Assembly: GCF_013817205.1 (NCBI RefSeq)
Contig: NZ_JACDDD010000007.1
Span: forward strand, 1 to 64,000
Source: Polaromonas sp.
GTDB taxonomy: Bacteria > Pseudomonadota > Gammaproteobacteria > Burkholderiales > Burkholderiaceae_C
Direction of reading: 5' to 3'
DNA length: 64,000 nt
Below the pieces are notes generated by a model. The model saw only the letters and a program-made list of their open reading frames with translations, made no database searches and was not told the origin of the DNA. The first letter of the stretch is position 1; the number at the start of each line of letters is the position of its first letter. The position numbers were made by a program, and so were the translations under genes. Below are positions 30,244 through 37,902 of this stretch, in pieces.

Positions 30244-31045
30244 TGCGCAAATTCTTTATAAATTCGACCGAACTTTTCCCATCCGTGGCATCTTCAGAGC
30301 TTTGGAAGCTCGAAAGGTCGCCCAAGGGTTTATTTGGGGGTAGTACTTCAATCGAATCTACAAATACTTCATAAGGAGAGAAGTCTCCTTCTTGGTATTT
30401 CAGAATCCCGTGAACGATGACGTTCTGCTCCACTGCCCCCGACGCTTTTTCTAAGAGCGAGTCTTCAAAAATACATTTCACACGCGCGCCAATGGCTGGA
30501 TAAATGTGAAAAGACTTTTGTTCAGACTGCCCGTTATATTTTTTTATCGCGCCCTTTATAGAGCCTATCGACGTATAGTTTTTTGCAAGCAACTTTTCTA
30601 GATTTACTACGGTCTCAGAAGTCACATTGGCAACTACTTCGCCTCGAAAACTGAGCCACATATTGGAATAGTTTTTCCCCATGCCGCCAATTAATTCTTT
30701 CAGGCATTCGAGCAAGTAATGATTTGCTGTAGCTCGATAAACGCCTTGAGTGATCGATGCGACCACTTGGGAAAAGTGCAGAAAAATTTCTTGCTGATGC
30801 TCTTCGAAATTCTTTATGGGTTGCGTTCTTAACGATATGGCCGTGGGGCTGCTATGCGTCAAGTTCGAGACCAAAAAATCAACGGTATTCTTGTCCAGCC
30901 CGTACAAATATTTATCAGTCGCTTGGAGCGATCTGCGCAAAGAATCCATCTTGTCCGACAAAACGCCCAAGCGCACGTCTCCAGCATCGGATGGAAGTCC
31001 ATCCATATGCAGGGTTAGCGTTTCTTGAGTCTGCTTTTCGTCCAT
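30230..31045 (-). CDS. Uncharacterised 271-aa protein, operon partner of the PIN protein
   Basis: ORF overlaps PIN start by 14 nt and begins 1 nt after the transposase stop. Confidence 0.75.
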   Translation of the reverse strand: MDEKQTQETLTLHMDGLPSDAGDVRLGVLSDKMDSLRRSLQATDKYLYGLDKNTVDFLVSNLTHSSPTAISLRTQPIKNFEEHQQEIFLHFSQVVASITQGVYRATANHYLLECLKELIGGMGKNYSNMWLSFRGEVVANVTSETVVNLEKLLAKNYTSIGSIKGAIKKYNGQSEQKSFHIYPAIGARVKCIFEDSLLEKASGAVEQNVIVHGILKYQEGDFSPYEVFVDSIEVLPPNKPLGDLSSFQSSEDATDGKSSVEFIKNLRNGWH

Positions 31046-31046
31046 T

Positions 31047-32015
31047 TCAGTTTTGCATTAGGGTCCGTGGTGAATCCCGGTATGTCAGGCGCTTACCGCC
31101 AATACCCTTAAGCGCCAGCATCGCACGCTCAGTATCGTTGAATCCTAGAGATTGACGGGTGTTGTACCTAAAGTCAAATTCATTAACGTAGCGCTGCAAA
31201 TGTTGTGCGCCGACATGGTGAAACGTACCAATCAAACCACGTTTCAGGATAGAGAAGTAACCCTCAACCGTATTGGTAGTTACGTGACCACGGGCATACT
31301 CCTGACGGCTGTGATTCACCGTCTCATGCGTTGCATATTCTTTGCCGGGCTTCTTGTAAATCACCGATTGGTCGGTCATCAGGTTGGCATCTTTGGATAT
31401 GTTTTTGTCCATAACGGACTTGAGCGATTTAGAGGTCACTTCGGTCACATGGAAAGAGCGAACACCGCCGCCACGCTGGACCAAAGAAACGATTTTCTCT
31501 TTATGGGAACCGCCACGGATACCCGCATAAGCTTTGCCCACTTTGCTTTGATGGCTGTTACCCCAATAGGTTTCATCCACTTCGACAGTGCCACCGCCAG
31601 AACCCATCAAGCCGCCTTGATTGTTGGTCATTGCCTCACGAATGCGGTGAGACATAAACCATGCGGTTTTGTAGGTAACACCAAGCATGCGTTCCAACTG
31701 TTTCGAGGAAATGCCCTTCTTGCTTGCGCAAATGAGATGCACCGCTTGCAACCAAATGTGAAGCTTGATCTTGCTGCGCTCAAAGACCGTACCCACAGTC
31801 ACCGTGAACTGATCACGGCAGCTAGAGCATTTGTACAGACCGGGGCGGTGCGATTTTCCCTCAAGGGCGTAGTGGTTGCCAATGGTGCCGCAGTGTGGGC
31901 AGATCACCCCGTTAGCCCAGCGAACGGACTCAAGGTATTCACGCGCCTTGTCAGCGTCTTGGAATTGGGGGAGATTTAGTACGGCGGCCATTTGATTTCT
32001 TTCGGTGTGGCTCAA
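31047..32015 (-). CDS. IS1595-family transposase (zinc ribbon plus ISXO2-like DD(N)K catalytic domain)
   Basis: CPHCGTIGNHYAL..YKCSSCRDQFTVTVGTVFERSKI; VEVDETYWG; TDQSVIYK; HVTTNTVEGYFSILKRGLIGTFHHV. Confidence 0.93.
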   Translation of the reverse strand: MSHTERNQMAAVLNLPQFQDADKAREYLESVRWANGVICPHCGTIGNHYALEGKSHRPGLYKCSSCRDQFTVTVGTVFERSKIKLHIWLQAVHLICASKKGISSKQLERMLGVTYKTAWFMSHRIREAMTNNQGGLMGSGGGTVEVDETYWGNSHQSKVGKAYAGIRGGSHKEKIVSLVQRGGGVRSFHVTEVTSKSLKSVMDKNISKDANLMTDQSVIYKKPGKEYATHETVNHSRQEYARGHVTTNTVEGYFSILKRGLIGTFHHVGAQHLQRYVNEFDFRYNTRQSLGFNDTERAMLALKGIGGKRLTYRDSPRTLMQN

Positions 32016-32056
32016 TTATGCGTACTTTAGTCGGGTGTGTCAAGTATATATTTCCC

Positions 32057-32112
32057 AAAAACTGCCTCAAGCCCCCGTCGGACGGGCGGAACCAGCTATC
32101 TATTTGATAGCA
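32057..32112 (-). repeat. Dispersed short intergenic repeat R2, copy interrupted at its 3' end by the transposon and supplying the stop codon of the upstream gene
   Basis: Minus strand: gctatcaaatagatagctggttccgcccgtccgacgggggcttgaggcagttttt. Confidence 0.8.
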
Positions 32113-35100
32113 TTCGAACGTGCTCGGGCCACCGTGGCTGGCAGATCTTCCCACGCACCCCGCCCCGGCGCGTAACGGACGCGCATGTAGGCCGCAAGTT
32201 CCGCAATCTGCGCATCACTGAGGCTGTGGCGGAAGGCCGGCATGAAGCCGACCTGGGCCGACACCGGCTCACGGATGCCGTCCAGGATCACCCGCACCAG
32301 GTTGTCAGGCCGCGCGCTGTGCATCTTGCTGTTCAGCGCCAGCGGCACATTGGCGCCCAGCAGGGTCGGGCCGTCACCGTCGTGGTGGCAGGATGCACAG
32401 GCGCCGTTGAACAGGCGCTGGCCGGGGCCAGGCAGCGTCAAGCTTGTTTGCTGCGCGGCCAGCACCGCCTGGCTGGCGCGTGCGGCGCTCTCTGCCTCTG
32501 GCAGCGGCTGGTTGTACGAAGCGAGGTGCACAGCCATGGCGCGGACGTCTGCGTCCGGCAGCGCGGCCAGCTCTTTGACCACCGGCGCCATCGGCCCGGC
32601 GGCGGTACCGTGTTGCGGTGAATGCCCGGTACGCAAATAGTTGTAGAGCTGCTCACTTGTCCACGGCACCGGCGCGCGGGACAACGCGGTCAGCGCGGGC
32701 GCTTCCCAGCCCTCTACCATGGCGCCGCTCAGGAAGGCCTTGCCGCCGCGCTCGGCGCCCAAGGCATTGCGCGGCGTGTGGCAGGCGCCGCAGTGGCCGA
32801 GACCGTTGACCAGGTAGGCGCCGCGGTTCCACTCGACGCTTTGGGTGACGTCCGGCTGATAGGCCGCGGCTTCATGGAACAACGCATTCCATCCGGCCAT
32901 CAGCGGGCGCACGCTGAAGGGGAATGCCAGCGTTGTTGCAGGCACTTCCGAGCGCACCGCCGGCTGCGCCATCAAATACGCATACAGCGCTGTCAGGTCC
33001 TCGTCGCTGGTTTTGGCGAATGCTGTGTAGGGAAACGCCGGGTAGAGATGGTGGCCGTCGCGCGAAATCCCCTCGCGCATGGCACGCTGGAAAGCACTGA
33101 AGGACCACAGGCCAATGCCGGTCTGGGCATCGGGTGTGATGTTGGTGGTCACGACCTGGCCAAAAGGCGTGTCCATGGCTAGGCCCCCAGCATTGGGCGC
33201 GCCGCCGGGCGCCGTGTGGCAAACCACACAGTCACCCGCTGCAGCGAGCTGGCGGCCGCGTTCAATGGTGGCAGCGGTGTAAATGCCCGCGCTGCTGCTG
33301 GCCACGGGAGCAATCGCAGGTCGCCAGCCGAGCAAGGCCGCCGCGATGCCGAACACGCTGGCCAGGACGGCTCCGCCGCGCCCCCAGGCCTTGCGGTTTT
33401 TCGGCCAGCTTGCAGTTACGGGCAAAGGATCGCCGGCAGGTTCAGGAGTCGATGGCAGGCGTGCGGGTTCGCTGTCGGGCGCCGGGTTCAACGCTGTACG
33501 TATCACTTCGGGCGTGAACGGCGGCTGGCGAAAACGCACACCGGTCGCATCAAAAATCGCATTGGCGATCGCCGCAGTGCCGGGCACCGATGCCGACTCG
33601 CCGGCGCCGAGCGGTGGCTCGCTTGGGCGCGCCATTGTCACCACCTCGATCATCGGCACATCGCGAAAACTCAGGATCGGATAGGCACCCCATTCGAGCG
33701 CGGCCACGGTGTTGTTGACGGGGTTCAAGGCCACCTGCTCGGTCAGGGCCCGGCTGGTGGTTTGCACCACATTGCCGTGGATCTGGTGCTGCACGCCGGC
33801 CGGGTTGATCAGCGTGCCGGCGTCATGGCCCACCACCACGCGGCGCACATGAACCTCGCCGGTCTTGCGGTTGACCTCCACATCAGCCACCCACGCCGCC
33901 CAGGCCGCGCCAAAACCCGGCCACTTGCTGTGCACATAACGCGCATAGGCCACGCCCTGGCCGTGCACAATGTCCTGCGCGCCGGCCTTGTCAGGTGCCT
34001 GCTGCTGCGGCTGCGTGTGCGGCTTCCAGCCCGCGCGCTCGGCGGTGGCGCGCACCAGTTCGGCGGCACGCGGCTCGCTCAGGTAACGCAAGCGGAACTC
34101 GACCGGATCCACACCGGCGGCAGTCGCCAGCTCGTCGATGTAGGACTCGTGCGCAAAGGCGTTGGGCAGCGCCGAGACGCCGCGCAGCCAGGACGCACGC
34201 AACATGGGCGCCATGTCGTTGACGCTGATGCGCAGGTTGTCGTAGTCGTAAGGCGGGCGGGCGCTGCGGTCACCCATCTCGTAAGCCTGGGCCACTGGTT
34301 CGATGGTTCGCGTCAACAGCAGCGCCAGGGTCGGCGAGCCGTTCGAGGGGTAAGACGTCTGAAAATCGTAGGCTGCGACCGAGCCGTCGGTATTCAGCCC
34401 GCCGCGCACCTGCATCAGCTGTGCCGCGCCCTTGGGCTCCCAGGCATGCTCCTGTTCGCGCGTGAGCTGCACCCGCACCGGCGCACCGACGGCGCGGGAG
34501 AGCAGCGCTGCATCGGCCGCCACATCGTCGGCGCAGTTGCGGCCATAACAACCCGCCGCTTCCATGCGGACAACGTCGATGGCGACATCGGCCAGGCCCA
34601 TGAGGCGCGACAGGTCGGCGCGCAGTACATGCGGGTTCTGCGTGCCGGCCCAGACCGTGAGGGACTCTCCAAGCCAATCGGCGACGGCGCAGGATGGTCC
34701 GATGGAGCCATGCATCTGGTAAGGCCAGACATAGTTGCGCGCCATGGCCTGCGCCGCACCGGCAATGGCTGCGTCTACATCACCTTCATCTACCAGCCTG
34801 CGCTGCGTTGAGGGGTTGTCGCGGATGGCCTGCTCCAGATCGTCCAGCTTCTGCAGGCCCGGCCAGTCCTTCCACGTCACTTTGAGTTCGCGCAAGGCCT
34901 GCTCGGCGAACTCCTCACGCTCGGCGACGACGCCGACAAAATCGCGGATCACCACCACCGCGCGCAGGCCGGGGATGTGCGCAATGGAAGATTCGTCCAC
35001 CGATTCCAGCGTGTTGCCGATGAAGTCGCCATGGTCCGCGCCGGCGTATGGCGGGCGCACGACGCGGCCATGCAACATGCCGGGCACCCGCATGTCATGC

Positions 35101-35744
35101 ACAAAAGTCAACTCGCCGGTGACCTTGGCAGGGATATCCACGCGCGGCTGGGGGGTGCCGACGATGCGGTAGTCGACTGCGGGTTTCAGCGCTGTGTCGA
35201 GTGCCAGTGACAGTTCGACATGCTGGTTGCTAACCAACGCGCCGTAACCCACTGAGCGGCTTGCATCGTCGCGCACGCTGGCCAGGCCATCGCGCATGTC
35301 CACGGCACCTGCCTCGACGCCCAGCCGGGCGGCAGCCTGTCCCAGCAGCCAGGCGCGCGCCTGGGCTGCCGCAGCACGCAGCGGCGCCGCATGGATCTGG
35401 ATGGAGGCGCTGGCGATGGTCGCGCCCTGGTTGGGCGCGCAGGCGGTGTCGCCCAACACCATCTTGATGCTGCCCATGTCCAGTTCGAGCTCTTCCGCCA
35501 CGATCTGGCTCAACGCCGTCCGGATGCCGGTGCCCAGGTCCACGTGGCCGTTCAACGCCGTCACACTGCCGTCGTCCCACACCGCCAGCAGGATTTCCAC
35601 ACCTTCCAGCGGGTTCGCCGTGACCAGCGCGGGCTGGCCCGGCGCGGGCGGCGGTGGTGGTGGCGGTTCGCGCGTGACCAGCAACACGCCGGTTGCCGCA
35701 TGAAAGCCGGCGCGCGTCAGTGGCCTGTCGGCGCGCCGTGTCAT
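32100..35744 (-). CDS. NicB-like molybdopterin hydroxylase large subunit with C-terminal three-heme cytochrome c fusion (putative nicotinate dehydrogenase)
   Basis: Xanthine dehydrogenase/IorB-type domains plus CVVCH, CGACH and CASCH motifs; ATGA overlap with the 2Fe-2S subunit. Confidence 0.85.
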   Translation of the reverse strand: MTRRADRPLTRAGFHAATGVLLVTREPPPPPPPAPGQPALVTANPLEGVEILLAVWDDGSVTALNGHVDLGTGIRTALSQIVAEELELDMGSIKMVLGDTACAPNQGATIASASIQIHAAPLRAAAAQARAWLLGQAAARLGVEAGAVDMRDGLASVRDDASRSVGYGALVSNQHVELSLALDTALKPAVDYRIVGTPQPRVDIPAKVTGELTFVHDMRVPGMLHGRVVRPPYAGADHGDFIGNTLESVDESSIAHIPGLRAVVVIRDFVGVVAEREEFAEQALRELKVTWKDWPGLQKLDDLEQAIRDNPSTQRRLVDEGDVDAAIAGAAQAMARNYVWPYQMHGSIGPSCAVADWLGESLTVWAGTQNPHVLRADLSRLMGLADVAIDVVRMEAAGCYGRNCADDVAADAALLSRAVGAPVRVQLTREQEHAWEPKGAAQLMQVRGGLNTDGSVAAYDFQTSYPSNGSPTLALLLTRTIEPVAQAYEMGDRSARPPYDYDNLRISVNDMAPMLRASWLRGVSALPNAFAHESYIDELATAAGVDPVEFRLRYLSEPRAAELVRATAERAGWKPHTQPQQQAPDKAGAQDIVHGQGVAYARYVHSKWPGFGAAWAAWVADVEVNRKTGEVHVRRVVVGHDAGTLINPAGVQHQIHGNVVQTTSRALTEQVALNPVNNTVAALEWGAYPILSFRDVPMIEVVTMARPSEPPLGAGESASVPGTAAIANAIFDATGVRFRQPPFTPEVIRTALNPAPDSEPARLPSTPEPAGDPLPVTASWPKNRKAWGRGGAVLASVFGIAAALLGWRPAIAPVASSSAGIYTAATIERGRQLAAAGDCVVCHTAPGGAPNAGGLAMDTPFGQVVTTNITPDAQTGIGLWSFSAFQRAMREGISRDGHHLYPAFPYTAFAKTSDEDLTALYAYLMAQPAVRSEVPATTLAFPFSVRPLMAGWNALFHEAAAYQPDVTQSVEWNRGAYLVNGLGHCGACHTPRNALGAERGGKAFLSGAMVEGWEAPALTALSRAPVPWTSEQLYNYLRTGHSPQHGTAAGPMAPVVKELAALPDADVRAMAVHLASYNQPLPEAESAARASQAVLAAQQTSLTLPGPGQRLFNGACASCHHDGDGPTLLGANVPLALNSKMHSARPDNLVRVILDGIREPVSAQVGFMPAFRHSLSDAQIAELAAYMRVRYAPGRGAWEDLPATVARARSNAIK

Positions 35745-36232
35745 GAGCACGCCTCGCCCGCGTTCCGCATCAATTCGGCGGCACGCCGCACCGCCTTGAG
35801 GATTTCCAGGTGGGTGCCGCAGCGGCACAGATTGCCGGACAGCTCGCGGCGTATCTCTTCATCGGTCGGGTCGGGCTTGCGGGCCAGCAACGCAGCGGTC
35901 ATCATGATCATGCCGCTCAGGCAGTAGCCACACTGGGCCGCCTGCTCGTCAATAAAACCCTGCTGCACCGGATGCAGTGTGCCCGGCGAACCCAGGCCTT
36001 CGAGGGTGGTGATGGCCCGGCCGCCCGCGTGCACGGCCGGAATCACGCAGGCCCTCGCTGCCACACCATCAACCAGCACCGTGCAGGCGCCGCATTCACC
36101 GAGGCCGCAGCCGTACTTGGGGCTGTTCAGGCACAGGTCGTTGCGCAGCACGGTGAGCAGGCTGGCCTGCGCTGATACGGGCACGGCCCGCTGCGCCCCG
36201 TTGATGCTGAAGCTGACCACCTGCAAGCTCAT
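35741..36232 (-). CDS. NicA-like 2Fe-2S small subunit
   Basis: CGLGECGACTVLVDG, QCGYCLSGMIMMTAALL, NLCRCGTHLEILKAV. Confidence 0.9.
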   Translation of the reverse strand: MSLQVVSFSINGAQRAVPVSAQASLLTVLRNDLCLNSPKYGCGLGECGACTVLVDGVAARACVIPAVHAGGRAITTLEGLGSPGTLHPVQQGFIDEQAAQCGYCLSGMIMMTAALLARKPDPTDEEIRRELSGNLCRCGTHLEILKAVRRAAELMRNAGEACS

Positions 36233-36382
36233 GATTACGCGCGCCTGTCGCCGGGATTCAAGCCAAAGTCAAGGCTGCGGCGAAGCCGGGAGTCTGTGAG
36301 CAAGACTTCCGGCAGGATTCTTCGCAGGGCGGTGGCGCATGAGGCTATCTCCTGAAAGGATGGGACGCCGGAACCCAGCGCG

Positions 36383-37123
36383 CTACACACTGAGGTAGGC
36401 CCGTCTGACTTCTTCATTGGCCGCCAGTTCGGCCATGGCTCCCTCATAGCGGATCTGGCCCTTTTCCAGCACATAAGCCCGGTCCGACACCAGCTCCGCA
36501 AAATGCATGTTCTGCTCGGACAGCAGAATGCTGACGCCCTGCGACTTGAGCTCGACGATCATCTGCGCCATCTGCTCGACGATCACCGGTGCCACACCTT
36601 CAGACGGCTCATCCAGCAGCACGAGATAGGGGTTGCCCATCAGCGAGCGCGCTACCGTCAGCATCTGCTGCTCGCCGCCACTCATGCGGCCACCCTGGCG
36701 GTCGGGCATCTCGCCGAGGTTGGGGAAAAGCTTGAACAGGCGCTCGGGCGTCCAGAACGGAGCCTGGCTGCCATCCGGCCAGCGGCGCGGCGGCTGTCGC
36801 CCCACTTCCAGGTTCTCCATCACCGTCAGGTCGGTGAATATGCGCCTGTCTTCCGGCACAAACCCAAGCCCCATGCGCGCCGCATGGTGCGGTTCGCTTT
36901 TTGAAATATCGGTACCAAGAAACGAAACACTGCCGCGCCGCTTGTCCAGCATGCCGATCAGCGTTTTGAGCGTTGTGGACTTTCCGGCGCCATTGCGGCC
37001 CATCAGCGCCACCACCTCGCCGCGCCGCACTTCAATGCCCACGTCGTAGAGAATCTGTGCCGCCCCGTACCAGGCACACAAGCCTTTGGCCTCCAGCAAA
37101 ATTCCTTCTTTGGCAGTGCTCAT
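36383..37123 (-). CDS. livF: Branched-chain amino acid-type ABC transporter ATP-binding protein (LivF)
   Basis: GRNGAGKSTTLKTLIG, MSGGEQQMLTVARSLMGNP, LLDEPSEG. Confidence 0.93.
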   Translation of the reverse strand: MSTAKEGILLEAKGLCAWYGAAQILYDVGIEVRRGEVVALMGRNGAGKSTTLKTLIGMLDKRRGSVSFLGTDISKSEPHHAARMGLGFVPEDRRIFTDLTVMENLEVGRQPPRRWPDGSQAPFWTPERLFKLFPNLGEMPDRQGGRMSGGEQQMLTVARSLMGNPYLVLLDEPSEGVAPVIVEQMAQMIVELKSQGVSILLSEQNMHFAELVSDRAYVLEKGQIRYEGAMAELAANEEVRRAYLSV

Positions 37124-37902
37124 GATGCGGCGTCCTTTTCCAGCGTCTTTTTCTCGAAAGTCTTGCCGCTGCCGAAATAAACTTCCTGCACCTTGGGATG
37201 ATCGCGGATCTCCATCGGTTTTCCTTCTGCAATCAACCGGCCCCGCGCCAGCACGATCATGCGGTCGGCGTAGGCAAACACCACATCCATGCTGTGCTCC
37301 GTGAACAGCACGGCCATGCCACGGTTTATGACCAGCTGTTTGGTCAAGGCCATCAGGTCATTGCGCTCCCTGGGCGCCATGCCCGCAGTGGGCTCGTCCA
37401 TCAGCAGCAACTTGGGGTTGTTGGCCATGGCCATGGCGAGTTCCACCCGCTTGATGTCGCCGTAGGCCAGCACGCTGCAGGGCCGGTCCGCCTGGCCCTT
37501 CATGTGGACTTGGTCGAGCAGCACCAGCGCTTCTTCGCGCTTGTGATCGGCCGCCCGGCGCCACATGGAGAACAGTTTGCGGTCCGACGACAGCAGGGCC
37601 ATCTGGACATTTTCCACGACCGTCAGCGACGAAAACGTCTCTGCGATCTGGAAGGTGCGGCTGACACCCAGCCGCCAGATGTCCCGCGGAGCCAGTCCCG
37701 TCAATTCCTGGCCGTCCAGTTCGATGGAGCCGGCATCGGCCCGCAGTTGGCCATTGACCATGTTGAAGGTGGTTGACTTGCCCGCACCGTTGGGACCAAT
37801 CAGCGCCAGCAGCTCGCCGGCGGCCAGCTCGAAGCTGATGCCGTCGACGGCCCTGACGCCGCCAAATGATTTGCCGAGACCGGCTACCTTGAGCAAACTC
37901 AT
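37120..37902 (-). CDS. livG: Branched-chain amino acid-type ABC transporter ATP-binding protein (LivG)
   Basis: GPNGAGKSTTFNMVNG, MDEPTAGMAPRE; 4-nt overlaps both sides. Confidence 0.93.
   Translation of the reverse strand: MSLLKVAGLGKSFGGVRAVDGISFELAAGELLALIGPNGAGKSTTFNMVNGQLRADAGSIELDGQELTGLAPRDIWRLGVSRTFQIAETFSSLTVVENVQMALLSSDRKLFSMWRRAADHKREEALVLLDQVHMKGQADRPCSVLAYGDIKRVELAMAMANNPKLLLMDEPTAGMAPRERNDLMALTKQLVINRGMAVLFTEHSMDVVFAYADRMIVLARGRLIAEGKPMEIRDHPKVQEVYFGSGKTFEKKTLEKDAAS

Larger units (their letters stand above)
29519..32056 (-). mobile_element. Complete IS1595-family transposon with passenger genes; TIRs 29519-29542 and 32033-32056; 8-bp TSD AAAAACTG (29511-29518 / 32057-32064)
   Basis: IR-L GGGAAATATGTACGTAACACACCC and IR-R (revcomp) GGGAAATATATACTTGACACACCC, 21/24 identical; perfect TSD; contains an ISXO2-like/IS1595 transposase. 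Confidence 0.92.

Noticed and set aside
31152-31979. 275-aa plus ORF opposite the IS1595 transposase
   Set aside because: Antisense to a clear transposase.
32037-35927. Plus-strand ORFs (up to 531 aa) opposite the NicB-like gene
   Set aside because: Antisense of a conserved molybdopterin hydroxylase; compositional artefact.
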